A stretch of DNA of 37,008 nucleotides, from assembly GCA_003162245.1 (NCBI GenBank), contig PMMM01000046.1, positions 5,761 through 42,768 of the forward strand. Direction: 5' to 3'. The stretch is from Phycisphaerales bacterium. Lineage in GTDB: Bacteria > Planctomycetota > Phycisphaerae > UBA1845 > Fen-1342. The notes beneath the pieces are model-generated. The model worked only from the letters and a program-made list of their open reading frames with translations, made no database searches and had not been told where the DNA came from. Below, one piece after another: positions 25,124 through 34,272 of the stretch (within the stretch, counting starts at the first letter, position 1; the number at the start of each line of letters is the position of its first letter). A program made the translations under genes and the position numbers.

Positions 25124-27661
25124 TTATGATCTGGATCGTCCAGCCACATTCCGCCCCACCGCGAGCGCCGCCACCGACGCGAGCTTCGTCCCCGCCAGCA
25201 CCCACGCGGTCGTCGCCATGCCGAATACCGGCACCAGAAGGACTCCGCATAGCAGCGCCCCGACGCAAGCACCCGCATGATCCGCCCCCACGACACTGCC
25301 GGACGCGCGACCCACTTTGCGCAGAAATCCAAGCTGTAGCTCGCCCGCCAGCGGGAACGCCGCGCCCCCAAGCAGGCCCGTCGCGACGACCAGGGCCGAA
25401 ATGCAGCCCTCGACCAACCGCAGCACGCCGGGCGTCGTCGGCAGGGCGGCCAGCGCCGGCAGCACCAACGGAACGGCCAGCGCCAGCAGCGTCAGCAGCA
25501 CGTCCACGAGAATCAGAAGCCGCCACAGTCGCGACGGAGCGCGGCGGCCGGCATCGCCCGCAGACGGTGCCGCATCCGGCCGCCCGCCGGGCTCGCCGAC
25601 CAGCAGGCACCCCGCGACCAACCCGGCCATGAACAGCGCGATGATCCACCCGATCCGCTGGTAAACGTAGCCATACAACGTCTGAAAGGCGTACAGCCAC
25701 AGGATGCTCAGTGCCATGGTGGCAAACCCGGTCGTGCCGACGGACAGCGTAACGGCTCCGCTGGCCCACCCTTCCCGGCCGCCCAGCCGCAAGCGCGGCA
25801 CGACCACGGCCAAAGCGGCGAACGCGGCCAGCGCCGCCACGAGCTGACCCAGCCGCACCTTCTGCAGCCAGGCGATCACGTGACTGCCGCTTGAAGCGGC
25901 CTCCCAGAGCACGAGTCGTTGCACATAGAGCCCGGGCCGCAAATCCGTGTTGACCCGCGCCCCTTCGGCCGCATCCAGCTCGCGTGCCCGGCTCGCGAGT
26001 TTATCGGGCTTCAGCCAGTCCGTCGCGCCCGCGAACCAGAGTGGATCGAACAGCGGCGAAGCCACGCCCCGCCGCTGGTAGCGCGCCGCCAGCTCCGCCG
26101 GGTCGGTGGAGAGCAGGCCGGTCGCGGTCGCCGCTAGGATCTGCGCCGGGTCGCCCCAGCCGACCACGAGATCGGGGAAATGGCGGGCGAGCGTCTCCCG
26201 CACCGACGCCAGGTACGTCCGCGACGCCGGCGCCAGCTCCGTCGGTCCGGCGGCCGCCGTCAGGCATAGCACAGCCTGCGGCGTCATGGCCCGACGGAGC
26301 TCGCCAAAGAACTCGTCGGTGTAGAAGCGGGCGCAAAGCGCTGAGATCGGTTCCGGCAGGCGGGCGATGACGAGGTCGAAGCGGTCGCGCTGCGTCTTCA
26401 CGAAGTAGCGGGCGTCGACGTTGTGGACTGTGACGCGCGGGTCGTACAGCGCCTGGCGATCGGGTTCCGCGAGGTACGGGCCGACCAGCTCGAGCTGCCG
26501 CGGATCGGGCTCGACGTAGTCGAGGTGTGCGACCGGGTGGCGGAGCAGCTCGGCCAGCAGGCCCTCCGCGGCCCCGCCGAGGACGAGCACCTGCTGCGGG
26601 TGCGGGTGCTCGCACATCCAAAAATGCGCCAGCGGGACGAACGTGTACGGGTCGGGGAAGTCGGCGGACACGTGGCCGTTGCAATACAGCGTGAACTGCC
26701 CGGCCCGGCGGCCCAGGGCGAGATTCTGGTACTTCGACTCGGCCTCGGCGACCAACTCGTACCCGGGCGCGATGTTGCGCCAGCGCCGCTCGACCAGCCG
26801 GCGGTCCAGCGTGTCGCCGGCGAAGATCGCCGTCACCAGCGCCCCGCCCGCGGTCACGCCGAGCAACTTGGCGGCCGCGCGCCGTAGCGTCAACCCTCTG
26901 TGGCTGACGGCGGCGTCGGACGGGGCTTCGCTGGCGCGCCGCGCGAGCACCACCGCCGACAGCGCCGTCGTGAGCGCACCGCACAGCAGCGCCGTCTGAA
27001 GCGGCCCGAGGTGCTCGACGGCCCAGAAGCTGAACGTGGCCCCGCCGATGAGGCTGCCGAGCGACTCCAGGGCGTAGATTCGCCCGAACGACAGGTAGGG
27101 GCCGCCATGCGGACCACCTGCCGCGCCATCGGCCACGTAGGGTCCGCTGTGCGGACCGCCTGCCATTTCGCCGGCCACCGAGCGGTCCGCACAGTGGACC
27201 CTACGGACGCAGCACGCCAGCGGAAACGACAGCCCGACGAGCGCGCTGGTCGGCGACACGAGCAGCAGCGCCGCCAGGGCGATTTTCGGCAACGGCAAAA
27301 GCTCGCCGGGGCCGACTCCCAGCCACGCGCGGGCCCCGCGGAAGACCCACAAATCCACGCACGCCGCGAGGCCGAGCAGCGTCAGGACCGCGACGAGTCC
27401 CACGTCCGCCCGCGTCTGCCCGGCGCGTGTGCTCGTGAGCCCAGCGCCCAGCTTCGCTCCGCCCGCGACGCCCAGCAGCCACGCGCACAGGACGACGCCC
27501 CAGGCGAACTCGCTGCCGTACATCAGCACGATGGCTTCGCGCAGCAGCAGCGTCTGCGTCACGATCGCCTGCGCCCCCCAGGCGACGACCAGCGCGCCGA
27601 GCCACCAACGGCGGCCGCGGTCGCCGGTGGTCGGCGCGAATATGGTCTGGCACGCCGTCAT
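25124..27661 (-). CDS. Large membrane protein with spermidine-synthase-like domain
   Basis: An 845 aa protein with hydrophobic segments in the N-terminal third, a soluble SAM-methyltransferase-like domain (about 300-520) and a second membrane block to the end. The middle carries QNLALGRRAGQFTLYCNGH, VLVLGGAAEG and LDYVEPDP, the pattern of spermidine synthases. At the position of the catalytic DxxDP it reads RLPEP, followed by RFYTDEFF, so aminopropyl transfer is doubtful. Such MFS-fused proteins are known but mostly uncharacterised. Residues 154-189 come from a palindromic repeat translated in frame (27095-27205). ATG 27661 has gggag 8 bases upstream. Confidence 0.75.
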   Translation of the reverse strand: MTACQTIFAPTTGDRGRRWWLGALVVAWGAQAIVTQTLLLREAIVLMYGSEFAWGVVLCAWLLGVAGGAKLGAGLTSTRAGQTRADVGLVAVLTLLGLAACVDLWVFRGARAWLGVGPGELLPLPKIALAALLLVSPTSALVGLSFPLACCVRRVHCADRSVAGEMAGGPHSGPYVADGAAGGPHGGPYLSFGRIYALESLGSLIGGATFSFWAVEHLGPLQTALLCGALTTALSAVVLARRASEAPSDAAVSHRGLTLRRAAAKLLGVTAGGALVTAIFAGDTLDRRLVERRWRNIAPGYELVAEAESKYQNLALGRRAGQFTLYCNGHVSADFPDPYTFVPLAHFWMCEHPHPQQVLVLGGAAEGLLAELLRHPVAHLDYVEPDPRQLELVGPYLAEPDRQALYDPRVTVHNVDARYFVKTQRDRFDLVIARLPEPISALCARFYTDEFFGELRRAMTPQAVLCLTAAAGPTELAPASRTYLASVRETLARHFPDLVVGWGDPAQILAATATGLLSTDPAELAARYQRRGVASPLFDPLWFAGATDWLKPDKLASRARELDAAEGARVNTDLRPGLYVQRLVLWEAASSGSHVIAWLQKVRLGQLVAALAAFAALAVVVPRLRLGGREGWASGAVTLSVGTTGFATMALSILWLYAFQTLYGYVYQRIGWIIALFMAGLVAGCLLVGEPGGRPDAAPSAGDAGRRAPSRLWRLLILVDVLLTLLALAVPLVLPALAALPTTPGVLRLVEGCISALVVATGLLGGAAFPLAGELQLGFLRKVGRASGSVVGADHAGACVGALLCGVLLVPVFGMATTAWVLAGTKLASVAALAVGRNVAGRSRS
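27095..27205. repeat. REP-like palindromic repeat cluster inside a coding sequence
   Basis: Arms of 24 bases at 27136-27159 and 27182-27205 are inverted copies with one mismatch, around a 22-base spacer. A third, degenerate copy of the arm lies at 27095-27115. The core word gtagggtccgc is followed by a triplet loop and gcggacc, a small hairpin. The same type of hairpin occurs at 36936-36955. The cluster is wholly within the membrane protein gene and is translated as repeated GGPHSGPY/GGPHGGPY. Confidence 0.85.
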
Positions 27662-27780
27662 GCACGGGCTCCCGCGCCAGTGTAGTGCCTCCCGCAGCCC
27701 GAATCATGGGGAGCACAGGCCTCCGACGCACTGACGCCTCATCCGATGCGAGCCCCCCCGGGGCGCCACCGGACCACAAG

Positions 27781-28689
27781 TCATTGATCGGCACCGTCGA
27801 TCACGCCGGTCGCCTCCGGTCCTCGGAGGGTGCCCGCGCCGCCCGCCTCCGCGCACGCCTCACCGCACTCCGGGCATCGACCGGAGACGTTGCCGGTGAG
27901 ATCGTAGCCGCATCCGTGACAATGCCCTGGTACGGGGCGGCGCACGTTGGAGAGCCACAGCCAGAGCGTCGGGATGGCAAGAACGGTGAACGGGATCCAC
28001 ATGGGAAGGCCATATACGGTGCCGATGAACACGGGGGGATTCACCATCCCGTTGACGCACTTGGTCGCGTGCGGCCAGTTGAGGCCCCACGATCCCGGAC
28101 TTTGCCACGTCGGAAAAACTCGGAACGGGAGCTTGTTTAGCCGGACGTCGACAAACAAGTGCCCAGAACCGATGCCCCAGAGGCGATTGCCGATGTTCAT
28201 GCGGAGGGAGAACCGGGGGGTGGTCAACCACACGGCACCGAGTACCGCGCAAGCGATGGTGAGATAGAGCTTGGCCCGTTTACGACGGCGAGCCCGGGCC
28301 GGAGAGCCGGGAGCGGGTTCCGGCAAGAGACCCCCGGCGAGGAACCCGGCCGAGGCACCCACGATCCAGCAAATGACCGGCGAGAACGCAAACGCACGCG
28401 TCCATGGTCCGATGACCAGGGTCAAAACGAGGGAGCAACCGAGGGCGACAAGGGCACCGCCGGTGACCGATCCGGCTACGCGTGCCGGAAGGCGCACTCG
28501 ATGCTGCGGGCGAATCGAGAAAACGGCGAGCGCCGCGAATAATAGAGCGAACACGGACGTCAAAGCGGCGAACGGACGAAGGTCGCCTGCTCCGAACCAA
28601 CTCTGCCGCATCAGCAACAGGATGGCGCAGACGACCGCGACAGCTTCAACGATCAAGAAGAGAACAACGAATTGCCATGCCCGCTGCAT
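27781..28689 (-). CDS. Membrane protein with C-terminal zinc ribbon
   Basis: A 302 aa protein with about five hydrophobic segments and a C-terminal ribbon, CHGCGYDLTGN...CPECG (about 256-276). This ribbon is a common ending of uncharacterised planctomycete membrane proteins. ATG 28689 (MQRAWQFVVLFLI) is preferred because the first membrane helix then begins directly; the frame stays open to 28782. No strong ribosome binding site is visible. The base composition is somewhat lower in GC than nearby genes. Function unknown. Confidence 0.65.
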   Translation of the reverse strand: MQRAWQFVVLFLIVEAVAVVCAILLLMRQSWFGAGDLRPFAALTSVFALLFAALAVFSIRPQHRVRLPARVAGSVTGGALVALGCSLVLTLVIGPWTRAFAFSPVICWIVGASAGFLAGGLLPEPAPGSPARARRRKRAKLYLTIACAVLGAVWLTTPRFSLRMNIGNRLWGIGSGHLFVDVRLNKLPFRVFPTWQSPGSWGLNWPHATKCVNGMVNPPVFIGTVYGLPMWIPFTVLAIPTLWLWLSNVRRPVPGHCHGCGYDLTGNVSGRCPECGEACAEAGGAGTLRGPEATGVIDGADQ

Positions 28690-28797
28690 CGTTGCGCGCC
28701 CGCGCAGAGTACTGGACGCGATCTTCGGCCTTCTGCGCAAGAAGAGCAAGCCCATCATGTGCGGCGACCACATACCGTGCATCGTTGCGCAAGTTCG

Positions 28798-29682
28798 TCA
28801 GTCGCGGCCCGTACGGTTCGCCGCCTGGTCGAAGAACTGCGTGACGCGCTCGGCCAGCTCGCGGGGGTGTTCTTCGAGAATCGCCAGGTGCTCGGCGCGC
28901 GGCGCCAGCCAGAAGGACTTCGGCTCGCCCGCGGCGTCGTACAGCTCGCGCGCCAGCTCCGGAAAGCAGATCTGGTCGTTTTCGGCCGCGATCACCAGCA
29001 GCGGCCGCGGCGAAAGGCGGGCGACCACGTCGATCGGATCGTAGCCGCCGGAGATCGAGATCGTCGCCAGGAACCGCGCCAGCCAGTCGAAACGCACCAG
29101 CCGCCGCACGTGCCGCGCCGCGATGCCGCGATGGCTGCTGAACGTCGATTCGGCGACGACCGCGGCGACCTCGGGCCGGTCGGCGGCGACGACGATCGCG
29201 ACCGCCCCGCCGAGCGACTGCCCGTACAGGAACACGGGCAGGCCGGCGGCCTCGGGCCGCGCGCGGGCGTAATCGAGGGCCGCGTGCGCGTCGAGGATCG
29301 TTCCCGCGCGGGTGACCCGGCCTTCCGACTTCCCGTACCCGCGGTAATCGAACATGAGGACGTGATAGCCCGCGTCGGGCAGCCAACTTACGAGCACGAC
29401 GTGCCCCGTCACGTTGGCGGCGTTCCCGTGACAGTGGACAACCATCCCCTTGGCGACGCCGACCGCCGGCAGGAACCACCCGTGCAGCTTGACGCCGTCG
29501 CGCGTGCGAAAGGTGATGTTCTGGTAGCGCAGGCCGAGCTGGGCGGGGTCCACGTAGACCTCGTGGTCGGGGTAGTAGAACTTGGCGTCGAGTCCCACGA
29601 ACTTCAGGTATCCAACCACCAGCGCCAACAGGCCGAGGCGAACGGACCACCTGATGCGCCGCCAGCCCTTGCTCCGCACCAT
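28798..29682 (-). CDS. Alpha/beta hydrolase
   Basis: A 294 aa serine hydrolase fold protein of the BEM46/ABHD13-like type. An N-terminal hydrophobic segment (about 13-30) probably anchors it to the membrane. The oxyanion region reads HCHGNAAN; FDYRGYGKSEG follows; the nucleophile elbow is GQSLGG (Ser156), with Asp236 in AENDQICFPE and His265 in RAEHLAI completing the triad. Substrate unknown, probably an ester or thioester. It starts at ATG 29682 with only a weak upstream purine stretch. Confidence 0.85.
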   Translation of the reverse strand: MVRSKGWRRIRWSVRLGLLALVVGYLKFVGLDAKFYYPDHEVYVDPAQLGLRYQNITFRTRDGVKLHGWFLPAVGVAKGMVVHCHGNAANVTGHVVLVSWLPDAGYHVLMFDYRGYGKSEGRVTRAGTILDAHAALDYARARPEAAGLPVFLYGQSLGGAVAIVVAADRPEVAAVVAESTFSSHRGIAARHVRRLVRFDWLARFLATISISGGYDPIDVVARLSPRPLLVIAAENDQICFPELARELYDAAGEPKSFWLAPRAEHLAILEEHPRELAERVTQFFDQAANRTGRD

Positions 29683-29750
29683 CGCTCTTGCGCCTCGGCG
29701 CGATTCGCGCGGCCGAAAGCCTGCCCGCGCCCGCCGCGGTCGTTGGTCCG

Positions 29751-29768
29751 CGCGGCCTGAAGGCCGCG
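29751..29768. repeat. Short hairpin repeat (CGCGGCC / GGCCGCG)
   Basis: A 7 bp perfect stem, cgcggcc at 29751-29757 and ggccgcg at 29762-29768, with a tgaa loop. It sits between the Asp-box protein gene and the hydrolase gene and looks like a dispersed repeat unit; it may act as a transcript end for the upstream gene. Confidence 0.55.
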
Positions 29769-29808
29769 GCTCAGCCCCTGATACGGTCGGTTTTTCCGAG
29801 ACACTATA

Positions 29809-32166
29809 CTAATGGGCCAGTACGTCCACGAAGGGATCAATGTCCGTGAACGTGACCTGCCCGTCGCCGTTGACATCGGCGTTCAAGATGGCGCACGGCG
29901 CCGGGGCCCCGCTACGCGCCTGGCCGTACGCCGGCGTCCAGGGCGGCGGACGCTGCCCGAGCGCCGCAACAAAGGCGTCGATGTCCGCGGCATTCGCGAC
30001 GCCATCGCAATTGCAGTCGCCCGGGATGCCGAACGGGACGGTCCAGGCCCCGCGGCCCTGCGTGCCGATCACCAGGCGGCTCCGCGCCAACTCCAGCCGC
30101 AGGTCAACGACCGCCGCGTTCGGCAGGCCCGCACCATAGCGGTGCCATGTGCCGCCCCCGTCGACCGAGCGGTACAAACCGTTGTCCGCTCCGGCGTAAA
30201 TCACCGGCCGCCGCGGGCGCACGTCCACCGCGACGGTGTTGACCGGCACGTCGGGAAAGTTCGCGTCGAGCGCCGTCCAGGTCTGTCCGCCGTCCGTCGT
30301 CCGCCGGATCTTGGGTACGCCGAAATACCCCACGGCGAGGTAGACGGTGTTGGGGTCGGTTGGATGGACGAACAACTCGCGCGTCGTCCGCGGCCAGCCG
30401 GAGACGCCGCTCGCGATCAATGCGAAGTTCGCGCCGCCGTCGCCGGAGCGCAGGATGCGGCCGTCGTTCGTCGCCACATAGACGATGTTGGGGTCGGACG
30501 GGGCGAACGCGACGGACCGGATGGCCGCGCTGCCGCCCGCGGTCAGGTCGCCGCTCAACGCGGACCAGCCGGTGCCGCCGTCGGTGCTCCGATAGAGCCG
30601 GTGGGTGGCGTACAGCATCCGGGAGGAGTTGGTCGGATCGATGAGGTAGGGGGCCTCGAAGCAGTTGCGGTCGCTGGTGTTGATGCCCGACCCGCAGAAG
30701 TTGACCGACGCGCCGCCGTCCTGCGAGCGATACACGGTGCCGCTGCCCTGGTACTCGACGAAGAACCGCAGCGGGTTGGTCTGATCGAGTTGGGTCCAAC
30801 CGCCGTCGCCGTCAAAAACCTGCGTCCACACGGGCGAGCCGGGCAGCCGGTAGCCGGAGCCATTGTCCTGCATTCCGCCCAGAAGGAAGCTGTCGTCGGT
30901 GGGGTGCGTGGATAGGCCGGCGTAGAACTGAATCACGCCCAGGCCGTCGTTGAGCGAAGTCCACGTGTTGCCGAGATCGTCGGTTCGATGCACCCCGCCG
31001 TCGTCGCCCACCACGAGCCGTCCGGCCGCGTCCCAGTCGACGCCGTGCAGGTCGACGTGCGGCGGGGTCACGTCGTTGAACGAGAACCCGTCCGTCGCGC
31101 GGCACAGGCTGAGCCCGGCCATGAAGGCGACATTCGGGTCCGTGGGCCGAACGGTGACGAAAGAGAGGTACCAGCCGTAGGTCGCTTGGATGCTCGGCAG
31201 GCCCACCGGAGTCCACGTCGCGCCGCCGTTTAAGCTGCGGTAGGCGCCTTGCGTGGAAGCCCCGCCGCCGGCCGCGTCGCAACGCCGCGCGAGGAGGGCG
31301 TACAAGCGGTTGGGATCGCTCGGGGCCACGGCGACGCTGATGCGCCCGGTGATATTGTAGCTCGGGGTCCAGGGCAGGCCGCCGCGGAGCTGGGTCCAGG
31401 TGTCGCCGCCGTCGGTGGACTTGTAGATTCCGTTTTCGAGCGCGCCGAAGGGGTGGCCGATGCCGGCGTACAGCGTGCTCGGGTTCGTGGGGGCCAGCGC
31501 CAGATCGGTGGCCGCCTGGTTCGGCAGGCCGCCGGCGAGTTGCGTCCAGGTGACGCCCGCGTCGTCGGAGCGGAATACGCCGACCGGACCGTCGCGCGCA
31601 GGATGACCCTTGGCCGCGGCGAGCGCCGGAAACCCGCCGGCGCGCGCGAGCGCGGCGTAGATACGCTGGGGATTCTGCGGGTGCACGATAATGCGGGAGA
31701 ACGTCCGCCCACCGAAGGTGCTCTCGCCGAGCTGGACCCACGTGTTGCCGCCATCCGTGGACTTGTACAGCCCCAGCCCGTACCGGCTGTGATTGGCGTA
31801 GTTCGCCTCGCCGGTGCCTACGTAGATTGTGCTCTCGTTCGTTGGATCGAGCGCCAAAGCGCCGATCGATAGCGTGGGCATCTTGTCGGTCAGCGGCGTC
31901 CATGTCGTCCCCCCGTCGGTCGTCCGCCACACACCGCCGTCCGCGCCCGCGATGTAGTACCGGTTCGGGTCCGTGCGACTGCACGCGACGGCGGAAACGC
32001 GGCCGGTGTAGGCGTTGTACGCGTCGCCCACCGGGGCCGGCCCCAGCTCCTGCGCGATGCCGGCGAGCGTAGGCGCCGCCAGCGCGAGGCAAGTCAGGGC
32101 CGCGGGCTTCAATCCGCGCGGACGAGCCACGCGACCTGTGTTCGTCCATGTGTCTCCGCGCTTCAC
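29809..32166 (-). CDS. Secreted Asp-box (BNR/VPS10-like) protein with dockerin-like end
   Basis: A 785 aa protein. The N-terminus has a hydrophobic export signal (about 20-38). The body is built of repeated Asp-box units of the form S/T-x-DGG-x-TW (for example YKSTDGGNTWVQL, RRTTDGGQTWTAL, YRSVDGGGTWHRY), so a beta-propeller or tandem propellers are expected. Such folds occur in sialidases and VPS10 domains; catalytic residues were not identified. The last 70 residues (716-785) hold two calcium-loop-like motifs, DCNCDGVANAADIDAF and DVNGDGQVTFTDIDPF, as in the dockerin-like ends of planctomycete secreted proteins. It starts with GTG 32166 overlapping the preceding stop (gtga), after aggag. 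Confidence 0.85.
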   Translation of the reverse strand: MKRGDTWTNTGRVARPRGLKPAALTCLALAAPTLAGIAQELGPAPVGDAYNAYTGRVSAVACSRTDPNRYYIAGADGGVWRTTDGGTTWTPLTDKMPTLSIGALALDPTNESTIYVGTGEANYANHSRYGLGLYKSTDGGNTWVQLGESTFGGRTFSRIIVHPQNPQRIYAALARAGGFPALAAAKGHPARDGPVGVFRSDDAGVTWTQLAGGLPNQAATDLALAPTNPSTLYAGIGHPFGALENGIYKSTDGGDTWTQLRGGLPWTPSYNITGRISVAVAPSDPNRLYALLARRCDAAGGGASTQGAYRSLNGGATWTPVGLPSIQATYGWYLSFVTVRPTDPNVAFMAGLSLCRATDGFSFNDVTPPHVDLHGVDWDAAGRLVVGDDGGVHRTDDLGNTWTSLNDGLGVIQFYAGLSTHPTDDSFLLGGMQDNGSGYRLPGSPVWTQVFDGDGGWTQLDQTNPLRFFVEYQGSGTVYRSQDGGASVNFCGSGINTSDRNCFEAPYLIDPTNSSRMLYATHRLYRSTDGGTGWSALSGDLTAGGSAAIRSVAFAPSDPNIVYVATNDGRILRSGDGGANFALIASGVSGWPRTTRELFVHPTDPNTVYLAVGYFGVPKIRRTTDGGQTWTALDANFPDVPVNTVAVDVRPRRPVIYAGADNGLYRSVDGGGTWHRYGAGLPNAAVVDLRLELARSRLVIGTQGRGAWTVPFGIPGDCNCDGVANAADIDAFVAALGQRPPPWTPAYGQARSGAPAPCAILNADVNGDGQVTFTDIDPFVDVLAH

Positions 32167-33008
32167 TGGCCCGCTCCTTTCGCCGCCTCGAATGTCAGCG
32201 TCCCGCTGTAGATCGCCCAGTCGGCGGCAGGATCGTCGGTCACCGGCTCGGCGTGCTCAAACGCGACCCGCCAGATGCCCGCGTCCGTGAGCGGGAAGTA
32301 CCCCGTGCCCGCGCCAACCGCGTGGAAGGCCGAGGTCTTGCAGGCGGCAATGTTCGTGGCCTCGATCTTGATGCCCTCCTTCTTGATGCCGTCGATGTAG
32401 ACCGTCAGCGGCACGTCGCTGCCGACCTTCACCGCGGTCGGGTCGAGCCCCAGCCGCAGCTCGACGGTCAGCGTGGTCTTGCTCGTGGCGAGTGCGGAGG
32501 GGCGGAGCCCGCCTTTTTCCGCCGGCACGCGAATCAGCGTCTTGGCGGATGCGAAGTGACGCACGTGGAGCTTCTGGTCGTCCTTCAGAGCGCCGGCCTT
32601 CTCAATCGCAACCGCGTCGCCCACGTTCCGCTCGACGAAGGTCCGCAGTTCGGCGCCGGTCATGTCCAGCAGCACGGGTTGCTGATCGACCCCGATCACC
32701 GTGACGCCGGGCTGCACGATGTCTACCTTGACGAAGTTGTCCGTGTCGCGCGCGGGTCGCACCGCGTGCCGGTTCTGCTGCGTGCCACCGCTGCGCACCA
32801 GCATCAGCTTGACCTGGTCGCTCGGCCAGCGCGTCGCCGGGGCGTCCTTCGCCGCGCCGGCGACAAACCGCAGCTCCACCGCCTCGCCCAGCCCGGCCAC
32901 GTGCCGGTCCGGCGCCAGGTACGTCGCCGTCGGCGGCGAGGCGTAGGTCGCGCCGGCGACCGCGGCCGCCAGCAGCAAGTTCACAAACCATCCGTTGGGC
33001 CTGTTCAC
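32163..33008 (-). CDS. Secreted protein, DUF4198-like
   Basis: A 281 aa protein when started at GTG 33008, which has aggaga about 7 bases upstream; an upstream ATG at 33050 would add a basic stretch ahead of the signal sequence. The signal peptide ends near ...GATYAS. The rest is beta-rich, with GVTVIGVDQQPVLLDMTG and a final AGIWRVAFEHAE segment, resembling the secreted DUF4198 family linked to metal uptake; this resemblance is modest. It overlaps the Asp-box protein gene by 4 bases, so the two are likely made together. Confidence 0.65.
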   Translation of the reverse strand: MNRPNGWFVNLLLAAAVAGATYASPPTATYLAPDRHVAGLGEAVELRFVAGAAKDAPATRWPSDQVKLMLVRSGGTQQNRHAVRPARDTDNFVKVDIVQPGVTVIGVDQQPVLLDMTGAELRTFVERNVGDAVAIEKAGALKDDQKLHVRHFASAKTLIRVPAEKGGLRPSALATSKTTLTVELRLGLDPTAVKVGSDVPLTVYIDGIKKEGIKIEATNIAACKTSAFHAVGAGTGYFPLTDAGIWRVAFEHAEPVTDDPAADWAIYSGTLTFEAAKGAGQ

Positions 33009-33120
33009 GGGGTGTCTCCTGACCGGGAAGCCGGAAGCCGTCCGTCCCATCCTATCGTATGTATCCCCCTTCCCCGCACCAAGCGCAAAAGCTGCGGGTG
33101 CCCATTGAGGCCCTCGCGGA

Positions 33121-34272
33121 CTAGGTTCTCGCCTCCTGCACCCGCTGCATCTCGTCCACGAACGCGCTGGCGTGGTTCGCCCACTTCTCCGCCTCGAGCG
33201 GGGCCACCGTGCCGCTCGCCACGAGCAGCGCCAGCGAGCGCTCGAGCGTGATCATGCGCTCCTCCGGGACGTCGCGCGTGCGGCTCTGGAGGATTGAGTA
33301 GATCTGCTCCACCTTGGCCAGCCGGATCAGGTTCGCCGTCGCGTAGGTGTTGTTGAGAATCTCCATCGCGACGACGCGGCCCTTGCCGTCCTGCCGCGGA
33401 ATCAGCTTCTGGCACAGGATGTAGCTCAGGCCCAGCGAGAGCTGGCTCGCCACCTCGTCCTGCCGGCTGGGCGGGAACATGTCGAGCACGCGCGTGACGG
33501 TGCCACGGACGTCGCGCGTGTGCAGCGTCGAGAACACCAGGTGCCCGGTCTCCGCCGCCGTCAGCGTCCAACTCGTCGAGTCGCGGTCGCGCATCTCGCC
33601 CACGAAGATCACGTCCGGGTCCTCGCGCAGACAGTCCCGCAGCCCGCGCTCGTAGCTCGGCACGTCGCGCCCCACCTCGCGCTGTGAGACCATCGCCGCC
33701 TTGCTCGCCAGCCGGTATTCGATCGGGTCTTCCAGCGTGATGATCCGGCACGGCCGCGTTTCCGCGATCCGGCGGATCAAAGACGCGATGGTCGTGGACT
33801 TGCCGGCCCCGGTGATGCCGGTCACGAGGACCAGCCCGTGCTGCCGGCCGACGATGTCGTGCCAGGCCGCGTTGGGGAACCCGACTTCCTCGACCGGGGG
33901 CGGGTCGTCCTCCAGCGCCCGGATCGCCACTGCCAGCCCGTCGTTGTCGAAGAACGCGTTCAGGCGGAACTGCATCGTCTCGGTAATGTACGAGCCGTCG
34001 ACCGAGCGGCCCTCCTCCAGCCGCTGCCAGTTCTCTTCGCCCAGGATGCTCTGCACCAGGGCCTGCACCGTCGCGTTGTCCAGCGCCGCGCCCTTCAGCC
34101 GCTGCAGGCTCCCGTCCACGCGGTAGATCGGCGGACAACCGACCTTCAGGTGCAGGTCCGACACGCGCATCGAGCCGTGCTTGACGAAGTACTCCAGCAG
34201 GTCCTTCATGCTCAGCTTGCGCTCGGCGCTGAACGCATACACCGGCGTGTCCACCGAGAGAACGTCGCTCAT
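33121..34272 (-). CDS. PilT-like ATPase, second copy
   Basis: A 383 aa secretion-type ATPase. Compared with the pilT product it has a longer N-terminus (MSDVLSVDTPVYAFSAERKL) and a variant Walker A, GITGAGKSTT (152-161), with an Asp box LEDPIEY, SQREVG, Walker B VIFVGEMRD (221-229) and His box ETGHLVFSTLHTRD. It is probably a PilU-type paralogue or a motor for a different pilus-like machine. ATG 34272 has an ideal aggagg. The start overlaps the end of the small zinc-ribbon membrane protein gene by 4 bases (atga), so the two are translationally coupled. Confidence 0.85.
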   Translation of the reverse strand: MSDVLSVDTPVYAFSAERKLSMKDLLEYFVKHGSMRVSDLHLKVGCPPIYRVDGSLQRLKGAALDNATVQALVQSILGEENWQRLEEGRSVDGSYITETMQFRLNAFFDNDGLAVAIRALEDDPPPVEEVGFPNAAWHDIVGRQHGLVLVTGITGAGKSTTIASLIRRIAETRPCRIITLEDPIEYRLASKAAMVSQREVGRDVPSYERGLRDCLREDPDVIFVGEMRDRDSTSWTLTAAETGHLVFSTLHTRDVRGTVTRVLDMFPPSRQDEVASQLSLGLSYILCQKLIPRQDGKGRVVAMEILNNTYATANLIRLAKVEQIYSILQSRTRDVPEERMITLERSLALLVASGTVAPLEAEKWANHASAFVDEMQRVQEART

